Below are positions 17,024-26,436 of a DNA stretch of 64,000 nucleotides, piece after piece. Each line of letters opens with the position of its first letter. Position 1 is the stretch's first letter. The notes beneath the pieces are model-generated. The model was not told where the DNA came from. It did no database searches and worked only from the letters and a program-made list of their open reading frames with translations. This DNA comes from Treponema sp. (lineage in GTDB: Bacteria; Spirochaetota; Spirochaetia; Treponematales; Treponemataceae): positions 1-64,000 of the forward strand of contig JAKSTG010000014.1 of NCBI GenBank assembly GCA_024402695.1. The letters are read 5' to 3'. The translations under genes and the position numbers were made by a program.

Positions 17024-19507
17024 TTATTTGACACCAAAAACTTCCTGCGCATAATGCACAGTATCCAAAGCATCTTTGGCATATTTGTCGGCGCCGATCA
17101 TATCGGCATATTCCTGTGTCAGAACAGCTCCGCCTACCACAGTTTTGCAGTCCGGAACATTCTTATGAAGCAGTTCAATTGTTTCCTTCATTGCAGGAAC
17201 AGTTGTTGTCATAAGGGCTGAAAGTCCTACAAGCTTAACATCGTTTTTCTGAACGGCCTCCAGCACCTTTTCGGCAGGAACATCCTTTCCAAGATCGATT
17301 ACTTCAAAGTCATAATTTTCAAGAAGAACTTTTACAATATTCTTTCCGATATCGTGAATGTCTCCGTGAACAGTTGCAATTACAACCTTCCCTTTTGACT
17401 TTCCTTTTTTACCGGTTGCAGAAAGATATTCCTTGATAACTTCAAAAGCAGATTTTGCAGCTTCAGCAGACATAAGGAGCTGAGGAAGGAAAACTGTTTT
17501 CTTTTCAAAGCCTTTTCCCACAACATCAAGACCTGGAATAAGATAATCATTGATGATTTTTACGGCTTCTTCTGTCTGCAAAAGTTCAGAAGCAAGCTTT
17601 GCCGATTCATCTTTAAGGCCGCGGATTACGGCATTGCTTAAAGGATGAAGACTTTCTGATGAGCCGTTTCCTGCCCCACTTGAAGAGGCAGTTCCCGATG
17701 CCGCAGGAGTTCCTGCAACAGGAGCCGCAACAGTAACCTTCTGTGCAAAATCAATATATTCAAGACAATCTTTATCGAATCCTTTTAAGAGACAGAAAGA
17801 ATGATAGGCTTTCTTGATTTCCAGGGCCAGAGGATTGATGATTGCAGATGTAAGTCCGTTTTCCATTGCCAGGGTAAAGAAGGCACCAGTAACAAATTCA
17901 CGGTTTGGAAGTCCAAAGGAAATGTTCGAAACACCAAGGACTGTTCCAATTCCCATGGCTGTAACCTGCTTCACAGTTTCCAGTGTGGCAAGGGCAGCGT
18001 TTGTATCCGAGCTGACAGACATTGTAAGGGCATCAATAAGAATATTGTTTTTGGAAATACCGTAGTACTCTGCTCTTTTCAGAATCTTGCGGACAATTTT
18101 CATACGCCCTTCACTGGTTGTAGGAATACCACCTTCATCCAGTGTAAGAGCAACAACTACACCACCGTATTTTTTTACCAAAGGGAACACAGCATCCATT
18201 ATTTCTTTTTTACCGTTTACGGAATTCACAAGAGCTTTCCCGTTGTAGCGGCGGAGGGCTGCTTCCATAACATCTGCCGAAGAAGTATCAATCTGAAGCG
18301 GAATGTCAGAAACGCTCTGAAGTTCGGTCATAACCCGAACCATCATTTCTTTTTCATCAATTTCAGGAAGACCTACGTTTACATCCAGAACATGACTTCC
18401 GGCTCCAATCTGTTCAAGGCCCTGCTGAATGATGTAAGGAATGTCATTATTACGAAGAGCTTCCTTGAACTTTTTCTTTCCTGTCGGATTAATTCGTTCC
18501 CCAATGATTACTGGCTTTGTTCCAATTTTGATTTCAACCGATTTTGTATACGAAGAAATAGTTGTCTTGTTTTTTTCTGTCAAAGGAACAGGTGTCAGTT
18601 TTTTGATTTCCGAAGAAAGCTTTGCAATATGTGCAGGAGTTGTACCACAGCAGCCGCCAAAGATTAAAGCGCCTTCCTTTGCAAACTTCTTCATCTGACT
18701 TGTAAAGGCATTTGGACCAACGTTGTAAACAGTCTTTCCTCCTACAACTTCAGGAAGACCTGCGTTTGGTTTAATGATAACCGGAACACTGGCATTCTCG
18801 ATAAGACGGGAAACTGCATCAATCAGATCTGCCGGACCAAGACCACAGTTCAGACCAAGAGCAGAAACTCCAAGCCCTTCAAGAACAGAAACCATTACTT
18901 CCGGATTTGAGCCTGTAAGAAGACGTGAAGATTTATCATAAACGTTTGTAACGAAAATCGGAACTTTTCTTCCCAGTTCGTCCATTGCTTCTTTTGCGGC
19001 AATAACGGCAGCCTTACTTTCGTAGACATCGTTCATGGTTTCAATGATAACCAGGTCTACGCCTTTACATTCAAGTCCGATTCTGGCTGTTTTTTTGAAC
19101 AGGGTTACGGCATCTTCAAAATCCAGGTCTCCCATAGGTTTCAGAAGTTTTCCGCAAGGTCCCATATCCAGAGCTACATAGCAAGGATGTTCTTCTGCTT
19201 CTTCCGGAGACAGAGTTTTAAGAAAATCTTTTTTTGCTTTATTTGCATTTTTTACAGCAGCAGGAATAATTGATTTAAGTTCCTCATTTGAAAACTTACC
19301 TTCGTAAGCACCGAAGGTATTTGTACATACAATATTTGATCCGCTGGCGTAATAGTTATAATGAAGGGAAACAATTTTATCGGCATGTTCCACATTCCAT
19401 CTTTCAGGCAATTCACCGGGTTTCAATCCCTGTGCCTGAAGTACAGAACCTGTACCGCCGTCCAAAAAAAGAAACTGCTTTCCTAAAATATCATTCAATT
19501 TTTTCAT
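17024..19507 (-). CDS. metH: Cobalamin-dependent methionine synthase lacking the reactivation domain
   Basis: 827 residues: homocysteine-binding barrel (1-300) with the zinc ligands GGCCGTTP (about 284), folate-binding barrel (about 320-560), a Ser/Ala/Gly-rich linker (about 590-620), then the cap and B12-binding domains with the lower-ligand motif DIHDIG (about 714). E. coli MetH has about 1230 residues; the missing C-terminal reactivation domain is encoded by the gene just upstream, whose stop overlaps this ATG by 4 nt. It methylates homocysteine using methyltetrahydrofolate from MetF. It depends on the corrinoid uptake genes on either side. Confidence 0.95.
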   Translation of the reverse strand: MKKLNDILGKQFLFLDGGTGSVLQAQGLKPGELPERWNVEHADKIVSLHYNYYASGSNIVCTNTFGAYEGKFSNEELKSIIPAAVKNANKAKKDFLKTLSPEEAEEHPCYVALDMGPCGKLLKPMGDLDFEDAVTLFKKTARIGLECKGVDLVIIETMNDVYESKAAVIAAKEAMDELGRKVPIFVTNVYDKSSRLLTGSNPEVMVSVLEGLGVSALGLNCGLGPADLIDAVSRLIENASVPVIIKPNAGLPEVVGGKTVYNVGPNAFTSQMKKFAKEGALIFGGCCGTTPAHIAKLSSEIKKLTPVPLTEKNKTTISSYTKSVEIKIGTKPVIIGERINPTGKKKFKEALRNNDIPYIIQQGLEQIGAGSHVLDVNVGLPEIDEKEMMVRVMTELQSVSDIPLQIDTSSADVMEAALRRYNGKALVNSVNGKKEIMDAVFPLVKKYGGVVVALTLDEGGIPTTSEGRMKIVRKILKRAEYYGISKNNILIDALTMSVSSDTNAALATLETVKQVTAMGIGTVLGVSNISFGLPNREFVTGAFFTLAMENGLTSAIINPLALEIKKAYHSFCLLKGFDKDCLEYIDFAQKVTVAAPVAGTPAASGTASSSGAGNGSSESLHPLSNAVIRGLKDESAKLASELLQTEEAVKIINDYLIPGLDVVGKGFEKKTVFLPQLLMSAEAAKSAFEVIKEYLSATGKKGKSKGKVVIATVHGDIHDIGKNIVKVLLENYDFEVIDLGKDVPAEKVLEAVQKNDVKLVGLSALMTTTVPAMKETIELLHKNVPDCKTVVGGAVLTQEYADMIGADKYAKDALDTVHYAQEVFGVK

Positions 19508-20112
19508 TTTTTCTCCACTCCAATAAATGCCGTTACGCTTTTTTCCGGTGCCATAATCAAGGTGTCCATTAAGGTAAGGCCGATTTTGCTGCAGTTCAAA
19601 AGCCTGAAAAACAGCTTCTGGGTTTCTAGGGGAAGATCCCCATAACCGGGACTAAAACGTTTAGGACATACGCATCCTTGAAGTGCGACATCCTCTTCCA
19701 CCTTTCTATTGAAAGAATCAACAAACTCTTCAATAAACATGGCGCCTGTGGCCTGAAGCACACAGGCTTTTGCAGAATCCGTGAAGGACACAGTGCGAAT
19801 CATTTTGTCCACTTCACTTCCAAGGGTGGCAGCGAACATTACTACCCGACTGCAACCCGAAAGATTTTCTGCAAGTTTCTTGCTGACAATTTCATTTCCA
19901 CCCACCAAACTGTTTTCTTCAGAAACGGAAAGATCAAACTCATCCCAAACTAGAGAAGGTCGGATAACTTTCTGCATTTCTTCAATACACTGGTCTATAA
20001 GGCTATCAATGATTTCATCAGGCTGATGAAGAGCCCTGTATCCCAGGTATCTGATTACTTCTTTTTTAGAAGCAACCAGTGCATTGTTTTCTACGGAAAA
20101 GAAACGGTTCAT
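19504..20112 (-). CDS. Stand-alone MetH reactivation-domain protein
   Basis: 202 residues resembling the S-adenosylmethionine-binding activation domain of MetH, with the RYLGYR start, a CSRVVMFAATLGSEVD segment and the RFSPGYGDLPL motif that binds AdoMet. It presumably supports reductive methylation of oxidised cob(II)alamin on the truncated MetH. Its last codon overlaps the metH start (ATGA), which implies coupled translation and roughly equal amounts. It follows metF by 15 nt. Split MetH systems of this kind are known in several anaerobes and spirochaetes. Confidence 0.88.
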   Translation of the reverse strand: MNRFFSVENNALVASKKEVIRYLGYRALHQPDEIIDSLIDQCIEEMQKVIRPSLVWDEFDLSVSEENSLVGGNEIVSKKLAENLSGCSRVVMFAATLGSEVDKMIRTVSFTDSAKACVLQATGAMFIEEFVDSFNRKVEEDVALQGCVCPKRFSPGYGDLPLETQKLFFRLLNCSKIGLTLMDTLIMAPEKSVTAFIGVEKK

Positions 20113-20127
20113 TTACAGTCTCTGATT

Positions 20128-20979
20128 CTATACATTAAACAGGCTTCTTACAGCCTCATTGATTTTCTTTGCAACGTAAGGATTGTTCATTGTATACAGA
20201 TGAATTCCTTCTACCCCGTTTGTAACCAGGTCTACAATCTGATCAATGGCGTATGCGATTCCAGCATCACGAATTGCTTCAGGAGAATCGCCGAAGCGGT
20301 CCATCATGCGAACAAACTTCTTAGGAAGTTCAGCATTTGTCAAAGCAACCATGCGTTCAATCCCCTTCTTGTTTGTAACCGGCATAATTCCGGCTTCCAG
20401 AGGAGACTTTACGCCTGTAAGGCGGGCACGTTCTACAAAGCGATAGAATTTTTCATTATCAAAAAAGAGCTGGCTCAAGAAGTGACATGCGCCAGAATCT
20501 TCCTTGCTTTTCAAAGCTCTGATGTCCTGGAAAATATCTTTTGATTCAGGATGAAGTTCAGGATAACAGGCTCCAAAAACCTTGAACTGATTATCTTTAT
20601 CCCATTCTCTGATGAAACGAATAAGCTGATCAGCCTGATTAAATTCTCCGCCAGGCTGAACCCCTTCAACACGGTCACCGCGAAGGGCAAGAATATTTTT
20701 TACACCGGCTTCCTTGAACTGAGCCAAAACAGAGAAAACCTGATCTTTTGTCATATTGATTGCAGGAAGATGAACTACACTGTCTGTTCCGCAAACGTCA
20801 TTTATGCGGCGTGCAATATTCAGAGTGTTGTCGCAATTGGCAGAACCACCGGCACCATAAGTAACAGAAATAAAATCCGGTTTAAGTTCTTTAAGTTCAT
20901 CAAGTGTGTTATATACAGTTTCAATATTTCCGTCTTTTTTTGGCGGAAAAACTTCCATAGAAAAAATTGTTTTACTCAT
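20128..20979 (-). CDS. metF: 5,10-methylenetetrahydrofolate reductase
   Basis: 283 residues forming one TIM barrel, the usual bacterial length. The N-terminal Glu in FSMEVFPPKK, the VTYGAGGS segment and ALRGDR are all present. It makes 5-methyltetrahydrofolate, the methyl donor for MetH, and heads the metF - reactivation protein - metH unit. No ribosome binding site precedes the ATG. A weak -10-like TAAACT lies 6 nt before it, so it may be another leaderless start, or it may be reached by read-through from btuD 69 nt upstream, where no terminator is seen. Confidence 0.94.
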   Translation of the reverse strand: MSKTIFSMEVFPPKKDGNIETVYNTLDELKELKPDFISVTYGAGGSANCDNTLNIARRINDVCGTDSVVHLPAINMTKDQVFSVLAQFKEAGVKNILALRGDRVEGVQPGGEFNQADQLIRFIREWDKDNQFKVFGACYPELHPESKDIFQDIRALKSKEDSGACHFLSQLFFDNEKFYRFVERARLTGVKSPLEAGIMPVTNKKGIERMVALTNAELPKKFVRMMDRFGDSPEAIRDAGIAYAIDQIVDLVTNGVEGIHLYTMNNPYVAKKINEAVRSLFNV

Positions 20980-21048
20980 GTGCTTAGTTTAACGAAAAAC
21001 GCGGTTATATACTATTAAGATATTTTTATGGTCGGTTATAGGAAAAAA

Positions 21049-21807
21049 TTATATCTGGGGTACAGCCTTTTCAGGATGCATAAAAACCTTTACATCAGTT
21101 TTATAAACCGCAGAAAGATTTTCGGAAGTTAAAACCTGGTTCACATCGCCCTGAAAACAAAGCTGTTCAGGACAAGCATCCTTTCCAGATTCACATTTCC
21201 CAAGAAGAAGAATTTTATCGGCAAAACGGGCGGCTGTATTTATGTCGTGAATTGATACCAATACCGCCTTTTTATAAATAGAACATTTTTCTTTCAGAAG
21301 AGACATGAATTTTTCGGATGCAACAAAATCCAGGGAAGCCAAAGGTTCATCAAGAAGAAGAAAATCAGCCCCCTGTGCAAAGCTTCTGGCAAGACGCACT
21401 TTCTGAAACTCACCACCAGAAATCTGATGAACAGTTTTTTCTGAAAGCTCTTCAAGCCCGAATTCTTTTATGATTTCTTCTGTTGCCCGGTAATCTTCTT
21501 TTGAAAAATTTCCCAGCATTCCTGTATAACAGAAACGCCCGCTCAAGACAGTATCAAATACAGTGTAATCCCAAAGGGCCGTCTCATTCTGCGAAAGAAA
21601 GGAAATCTTCGAAGCCCGCTCTTTTGGATTTTTGATGCCGGAAGATTCCGCCACAGCCGAAAGAAGAGTTGATTTTCCCGCTCCATTTGGTCCGCAAAGG
21701 CAAACAAAATCGCCAGGTTCAAGAGAAAACGAAATATTAGACAGGACTTTTTGATTCCCATAAGAAAAAGAGAAATCTGTCAGCTGAAGTTTTTCAAGAT
21801 CATTCAT
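21049..21807 (-). CDS. btuD: ABC transporter ATPase, probably cobalamin (BtuD-like)
   Basis: 252 residues with Walker A GPNGAGKST (about 39), signature SGGEFQKVRLARS (about 131) and Walker B LLLDEP (about 151), in the family that powers iron-siderophore, haem and B12 importers. The start overlaps the permease stop by 8 nt, and AAGGGGA precedes it. Substrate is inferred from the partner binding protein and from the adjoining methionine synthase and B12 riboswitch genes; an iron complex remains possible. Confidence 0.82.
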   Translation of the reverse strand: MNDLEKLQLTDFSFSYGNQKVLSNISFSLEPGDFVCLCGPNGAGKSTLLSAVAESSGIKNPKERASKISFLSQNETALWDYTVFDTVLSGRFCYTGMLGNFSKEDYRATEEIIKEFGLEELSEKTVHQISGGEFQKVRLARSFAQGADFLLLDEPLASLDFVASEKFMSLLKEKCSIYKKAVLVSIHDINTAARFADKILLLGKCESGKDACPEQLCFQGDVNQVLTSENLSAVYKTDVKVFMHPEKAVPQI

Positions 21808-22762
21808 GAACAGTCCCCTTCTTACTGAAAATAAGAGCTACAAAAAACGGAACGCCTATAAAGGAAACAATTATGCCGCAAGGCAGTTCTCCCGGTTTCA
21901 TTACGACTCGGGCCAAAGTATCGGCTGCAAGAAGAAGAGCGGCTCCCGACAAAGCAGAAGTCCATAAAAGAGTTCTGCTTTTTGGAGGGAAAAATTTTCT
22001 CATGATGTGTGGTGCAATCAGACCCACAAAGCTGATTGTCCCGCCTGCGCATACGGCAACAGAAACTGCAAGACTTCCGGCGCAGATTACAAAAAAACGG
22101 AGAAGGCGAACATTCACGCCAAGTCCCGATGCACTTTCCTCTCCCCCGTTCAAAAGATCCAGAGGATTACAGATCAAGGCCATAAGTACGAAAGCCAGAA
22201 TCGCAGGAATAATCACAAACTTCAGTTCATTAAGTCCCCTGCCATTGAAACTTCCCAAAAGCCAGGAATAGATTCCGTAAAGCTCTTTGTTGTGCATAAG
22301 CATAATTGTAGAGGAAATGGATGCATAAAAAGTTCCCAAGGCAGTTCCGCACAGAAGAAGCATTACAGAGGAAACTCTTTTTGAAGAAGAGGAAATAAGT
22401 GAAAGAATCAGGCCGCTTCCGAAAGCCCCAAGAAATGCAAAAATATTTACAGAAGAAATGAAACCGCCAAAGAAGGAAAGTCCTCCAAGACAAGCGGCAG
22501 TAACTGCACCGAGAGTTGCACCTGCACTTATTCCAAGAAGCCCTGGTTCTGCCAGAGGATTCCTGAAAAACATCTGGAACACGGCACCACTCGAAGCAAG
22601 CAAGGCTCCGGAAAGAAGAACCAGCACTGAACGAGGCAAACGAAGATAACGGATAAGAAATGCGGTTGGTTTTTCTGCGCCGAAGTAAAGGCTTCCTGCA
22701 AAACATAAAAGCAGGATGAAAATCAGAATCAGTGTTTTAAGAAAAGTTTCCGATCTGCGCAC
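21800..22762 (-). CDS. btuC: FecCD-family ABC permease, probably cobalamin (BtuC-like)
   Basis: 320 residues with about ten hydrophobic segments, the SGALLASSGAVFQ and NPLAEPGLLGISAGA motifs near the N-terminus and VGLIAPHIMR near the C-terminus, all characteristic of the BtuC/FecCD family. It starts at GTG, supported by a GGAG site 6-7 nt upstream. It lies 21 nt after btuF and overlaps btuD, so the three form one transporter unit. Confidence 0.85.
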   Translation of the reverse strand: MRRSETFLKTLILIFILLLCFAGSLYFGAEKPTAFLIRYLRLPRSVLVLLSGALLASSGAVFQMFFRNPLAEPGLLGISAGATLGAVTAACLGGLSFFGGFISSVNIFAFLGAFGSGLILSLISSSSKRVSSVMLLLCGTALGTFYASISSTIMLMHNKELYGIYSWLLGSFNGRGLNELKFVIIPAILAFVLMALICNPLDLLNGGEESASGLGVNVRLLRFFVICAGSLAVSVAVCAGGTISFVGLIAPHIMRKFFPPKSRTLLWTSALSGAALLLAADTLARVVMKPGELPCGIIVSFIGVPFFVALIFSKKGTVHE

Positions 22763-22783
22763 CTTTACTCCACTTCAATAAAA

Positions 22784-23599
22784 TTATTTCAAAAGTTCAA
22801 AAAGGATTTCAGCGGCATCCAGAATGCGTGGTCCCGGACGACTGAAAATATCATCATTTACATTAAAAATCTTTTCATTTTTTACAGCGGAAATGTATTT
22901 CCAGCCGTTACGTGCGGCACATTCAGAAACATCACCGTATGGAAGAATGATTACCTGTGGGTTACGGGCCAGAATAGCTTCTTCGCTTACCATTGGATAT
23001 GCCTGATCTGAAATATCAGCAAAAATATTTTTACCGCCGCAAACTGAAATCAGTTCGTTGATGAAAGAACAGCCACCTACGCTCATGTAAGGAGCATTCC
23101 AGGTTTCCCAGTAAACGGTCTTCTTTTTCTTTGAAGGAACTCTTGCGGCTTTTTTCTGGATTTTTTCAAATCCTGCTTTCATGTTTTCGATTACTTCAGA
23201 AGCTTTTTCTTCAGATCCGGTTTTTGAAGCTACATAAGAAATCTCATCATAAACGCCCTGAATTGAATCAGCTTCAGAAAGATAAAGTTCAATTCCGAAC
23301 TGGTCACAGCTTTCTTTAAGGAAATCGTGCATTCCCTTTGAACCGTAAACAAAATCAGGTTCATAAGAAATGATTGTTTCAATGCTCAAAGTTTTTCCGT
23401 CAAAGCCACCAACACTTGGAAGGCTTTCTGCTTCTGACGGAAAATTGCAGAAATCAGTACGGGCAACTACTTTATCCCCTGCTCCAAGAGCATAAAGGAT
23501 TTCGCAGCAAGAAGGACTTAATACAACAATACGATCCACTGCAAATGCAGAGGCCCACAAAGAAAGTAAAAGAGATAAAGCAATTGCAATTTTTTTCAT
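22784..23599 (-). CDS. btuF: Periplasmic cobalamin-binding protein (BtuF-like)
   Basis: 271 residues with a signal peptide (1-20, ending AFA-V) and the two-lobe Fe/B12-binding fold. Features of the BtuF branch include LSPSCCEILYALG near the start, WETWNAPYMSVGG (about 168) and SRPGPRILDA near the end. It lacks a lipobox, so it should be soluble in the periplasm. It follows pyrC by only 9 nt and probably shares the pyrI promoter, which separates its control from the riboswitch. Confidence 0.85.
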   Translation of the reverse strand: MKKIAIALSLLLSLWASAFAVDRIVVLSPSCCEILYALGAGDKVVARTDFCNFPSEAESLPSVGGFDGKTLSIETIISYEPDFVYGSKGMHDFLKESCDQFGIELYLSEADSIQGVYDEISYVASKTGSEEKASEVIENMKAGFEKIQKKAARVPSKKKKTVYWETWNAPYMSVGGCSFINELISVCGGKNIFADISDQAYPMVSEEAILARNPQVIILPYGDVSECAARNGWKYISAVKNEKIFNVNDDIFSRPGPRILDAAEILFELLK

Positions 23600-23608
23600 A
23601 TTTTTTTC

Positions 23609-25024
23609 CTACTGTTCAATAACCATACGGCCATTCAGGAAGAGTGCCCGAACTTTTCCTGTAAGAGTGCGACCTGTAAATGGAGTCCATTTTCCTTTTG
23701 AATAGAAAAGACTCGTATCTACAGTCCACTGGAATTCAGGATCAACGATTGTAAAGTCTGCGTCATAATTCTGCCGGAGAAGACCTTTATTAAGTCCCAT
23801 AATGCGGGCAGGATTTGCACTCATAAGGGCTGAAAGTTTCTTGTCGGAAATCTGATTTGAGCAGACAAGAGCGGTGTGACAGGCGGCGTAAGAAAGTTCA
23901 ATTCCTGTAAAGCCTGGAGCTCCGTTTTCTTTGTCTTCCTGAGTATGAGGTGCGTGGTCTGTAGAAATACAGTCTACGGTTCCGTCTTTGATACCTTCAA
24001 TAACAGCCTTGTTGTCTTCGATCGATCTGATTGGAGGATTTACGATTGCCAGCATTTCCTTCCAGTCATAAGCACTGCAGCAAATGTGGTGAGGAGTTAC
24101 TTCGCAGGAAACTTTTGTATAGCCGCGCTTTTTTGCCTGGCGTACGTAGTCAATGGAAAGCTCTGTTGAAACATGGCACAGATGGATTCTTGCATGGGCC
24201 AGTTCTGCCAGGGCAATATTTCTCTGTGTAAGAGTATCTTCTGCTGTTCGAAGAAGTTCGTTGGCATTCATAAAATCGTCGCGGATGCTTTCCTGAATCT
24301 GAACAGGCACATCACCGATTTCATGAATCTTCAGAGGATCCAGAGGAATATTATTTTCTTTAAGAGTTTTAAGTCCATGCTGACGGAAAGGTTTTGCCAT
24401 AAGAGCAAGTTCAGGATCTTCACAATGACAGGCAACAAGAATATCTTTCTTTGCCGCGATTTCCATTGCATTGAGCATGATCTCACTTGAAGCAACTTCA
24501 CGACCGTCTTCTGAAATCACTGGAGTTACGGAAGGATCCAGTTCTTCAAGATGACTGATGTCTTTACCCTCAAAATCTTTTGTAATGCTTACAACCTGAA
24601 CAACATTTGTGTATCCAAGCTGTTTTGCTTCACCAATAATACGACCTGCAAGTTCTTTTGAAGAAACCACAGGATTTGTATTTGGCATGGCGCAGATTGT
24701 TCCCATTCCTCCAGAAGCACAGGCATGAGTTCCGGTTTCCAGGTCCTCTTTCTGAGGCTGTCCAGGATAGCGCAGGTGAACATGCATATCAATAAAAGCT
24801 GGAGTCAGTGTAAGGCCGGCTGCGTCAAAAAGTTCCAGAGTACAGTCATCAGAATAACCGTCTTCCAAAAGAACCGCCTTTGCCATGGCCGATACTGTAT
24901 TGGCGTTCGTAAAATAACCGTTGAAAACAGAACGGATTTTCCCGTCTACTGAAAGCACCGCACCAGGAGTGTCAGTGCTTTCATCAAGCAAACGTGCATT
25001 GTAAATAAGAAGAGCGTGTGTCAT
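23609..25024 (-). CDS. pyrC: Dihydroorotase
   Basis: 471 residues of the amidohydrolase fold. Metal-binding DMHVHLR (about 78), the Asn-rich AMPNTNPV, two more His positions and the catalytic STDHAPH (about 354) are present, as in class I dihydroorotases. It closes carbamoyl-aspartate to dihydroorotate in pyrimidine synthesis. It follows pyrI by 14 nt without a strong ribosome binding site. The catalytic aspartate transcarbamoylase gene, pyrB, is not in this window. Confidence 0.92.
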   Translation of the reverse strand: MTHALLIYNARLLDESTDTPGAVLSVDGKIRSVFNGYFTNANTVSAMAKAVLLEDGYSDDCTLELFDAAGLTLTPAFIDMHVHLRYPGQPQKEDLETGTHACASGGMGTICAMPNTNPVVSSKELAGRIIGEAKQLGYTNVVQVVSITKDFEGKDISHLEELDPSVTPVISEDGREVASSEIMLNAMEIAAKKDILVACHCEDPELALMAKPFRQHGLKTLKENNIPLDPLKIHEIGDVPVQIQESIRDDFMNANELLRTAEDTLTQRNIALAELAHARIHLCHVSTELSIDYVRQAKKRGYTKVSCEVTPHHICCSAYDWKEMLAIVNPPIRSIEDNKAVIEGIKDGTVDCISTDHAPHTQEDKENGAPGFTGIELSYAACHTALVCSNQISDKKLSALMSANPARIMGLNKGLLRQNYDADFTIVDPEFQWTVDTSLFYSKGKWTPFTGRTLTGKVRALFLNGRMVIEQ

Positions 25025-25038
25025 ATACTAAAAATCGC

Positions 25039-25467
25039 TTAGTTATTTGCGTTGTAAAGAGTGTCGCAATATTCGCAGCGGTAAAGACCTTTTGTACGGT
25101 CCAGAAGCAGGAATGTTGGAGTTACGTAATGTTCTGTTTTTGTAATGCAGCGTGGATTCTTGCATTCAAAAACTCCCTGAACACGGTCAGGAAGTTCCAT
25201 GTTGATTTTACGTACGATTTTTTCATTCTCGATTACGTTCACACAGATGTTTGGATCAATGAAGCCCAGAACCGAATAATCGATATTGATGATATTATCG
25301 ATTTTGATGATGTCTTTTTTACCCGATTTCTTAGACTGAACGTTCTGAATAAGACATGATGTAAATGGAGCTTTGTCCAAACCAAGCCACTGGAAAACTT
25401 TCCAGCCTGAACCTGCAGAAATGTGGTCAATTACAAGACCATTTTTGATTGTGTTTACGTTTAACAT
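25039..25467 (-). CDS. pyrI: Aspartate carbamoyltransferase regulatory subunit
   Basis: 142 residues with an N-terminal nucleotide-binding domain and a C-terminal zinc domain in which the four Cys ligands lie in CKNPRC and CEYC. It binds ATP or CTP/UTP and regulates the PyrB catalytic subunit. PyrB is not encoded nearby, which is unusual because pyrB and pyrI are normally adjacent. The gene starts 6 nt after a TATAAT box and has no ribosome binding site. It heads a likely operon pyrI-pyrC-btuF-btuC-btuD. Confidence 0.93.
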   Translation of the reverse strand: MLNVNTIKNGLVIDHISAGSGWKVFQWLGLDKAPFTSCLIQNVQSKKSGKKDIIKIDNIINIDYSVLGFIDPNICVNVIENEKIVRKINMELPDRVQGVFECKNPRCITKTEHYVTPTFLLLDRTKGLYRCEYCDTLYNANN

Positions 25468-25473
25468 GGCTAA

Positions 25474-25502
25474 ATTATAGCACTTTGTAAGGGTTTGTTT
25501 AA
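25474..25502 (-). promoter_or_regulatory. Leaderless-type promoter of pyrI
   Basis: Minus-strand TTAAAC (25497-25502), 17-nt spacer, consensus TATAAT (25474-25479), 6 nt, then ATG at 25467. The distance leaves no room for a ribosome binding site. Confidence 0.65.
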
Positions 25503-25539
25503 CAGAATTCTTATATATTCCCTTTTACTTCGGTTTTTC

Positions 25540-26391
25540 CTATTTTTTTTCCTTAATTACCATCTCAGAAAGGATTTCTGTCTCTTCCCTTTTCTCTGTA
25601 AGGAACACCTTGTCGCCCATAACTACAGCAAGATTTGAGTATTTGCCGAAAAAATCAAATTTGTCGGTACAATTCATTTTCTTGAAAATGACACCGGCAG
25701 CCTTTTTTACAGTGATTTCCGAAAGTCCCAAAGTTCTGGCAATATAATCGTACTTTTCATTCTGAAGAATTCTGCAAATGATGATGATTTCGCGGTCCGT
25801 AAGCCGTTCAAAAGTATTCAGATCCAGAGCTAATCCTTTTTTAGGTTCTTCAATAACTTCAGGAGCATGGATTTTTTCGATTGTTCTGAGAGAAAAGAAC
25901 AGTGCTGCCGTAATTACCAGAATTGAGAAAGTCACAACATACTGGAACATGTTTGCAAGAAAGAAATCTGCTCCATAAATCAGAAACTGCAGAAAAACAA
26001 TAAATATATAGAAGAAAAGGATTCCTACAGTCTTGATTCTTTTGAACTCATCCAGAAGCCCCATTTCGTAAACTGAATAAAGGAAAAGGCAGTAAAAAAG
26101 GAAGCTGTAAAAAACATCGGCCTGTTCCATAGGAAGATAGACAGAAAACATGAGTCCAATAATTGCATAAAAGGTGTAGCGTCCAGGGAAAACCAGAATC
26201 AGGATAAAAAGCATGCTGGAAGCCATATGAAACAGCTGATAGATTATAACATTATGAATTACGGCATTTCCCAGGGGAGTAAACCAGGCTGGCAGAATAA
26301 TGCTTACCAGGGAAACTACCAGAGCAAAAGCCGGGAAGATTCGGAAAAGGATTTTGTCTTTTATACTCTCTGCGATATATCTTTTTCTCAT
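25540..26391 (-). CDS. Membrane-anchored LuxR-type transcription regulator
   Basis: About 283 residues. The first 185 contain six to seven hydrophobic helices with no recognisable enzyme motif. The C-terminal 75 residues hold a LuxR-type helix-turn-helix: LTDREIIIICRI, YIARTLGLSEITVKKAAGVIFKKM. A protein of this layout would sense a membrane or lipid signal and bind DNA directly. The frame is open to an ATG at 26409, but the ATG at 26391 lies 6 nt after a perfect TATAAT and continues into MRKRY, so I choose it. It is divergent from the nfeD operon, and two palindromes lie between them. Confidence 0.8.
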   Translation of the reverse strand: MRKRYIAESIKDKILFRIFPAFALVVSLVSIILPAWFTPLGNAVIHNVIIYQLFHMASSMLFILILVFPGRYTFYAIIGLMFSVYLPMEQADVFYSFLFYCLFLYSVYEMGLLDEFKRIKTVGILFFYIFIVFLQFLIYGADFFLANMFQYVVTFSILVITAALFFSLRTIEKIHAPEVIEEPKKGLALDLNTFERLTDREIIIICRILQNEKYDYIARTLGLSEITVKKAAGVIFKKMNCTDKFDFFGKYSNLAVVMGDKVFLTEKREETEILSEMVIKEKK

Positions 26392-26397
26392 AGTTTT

Positions 26398-26403
26398 ATT
26401 ATA
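26398..26403 (-). promoter_or_regulatory. -10 box of the LuxR-type gene, leaderless
   Basis: Minus-strand TATAAT, then AAAACT, then the ATG at 26391. The -35 is weak (TTTATC at 17 nt), which would fit a promoter that needs an activator. Confidence 0.5.
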
Positions 26404-26436
26404 AAACATCCACCCATTTAGATAAACAAAACTTCC

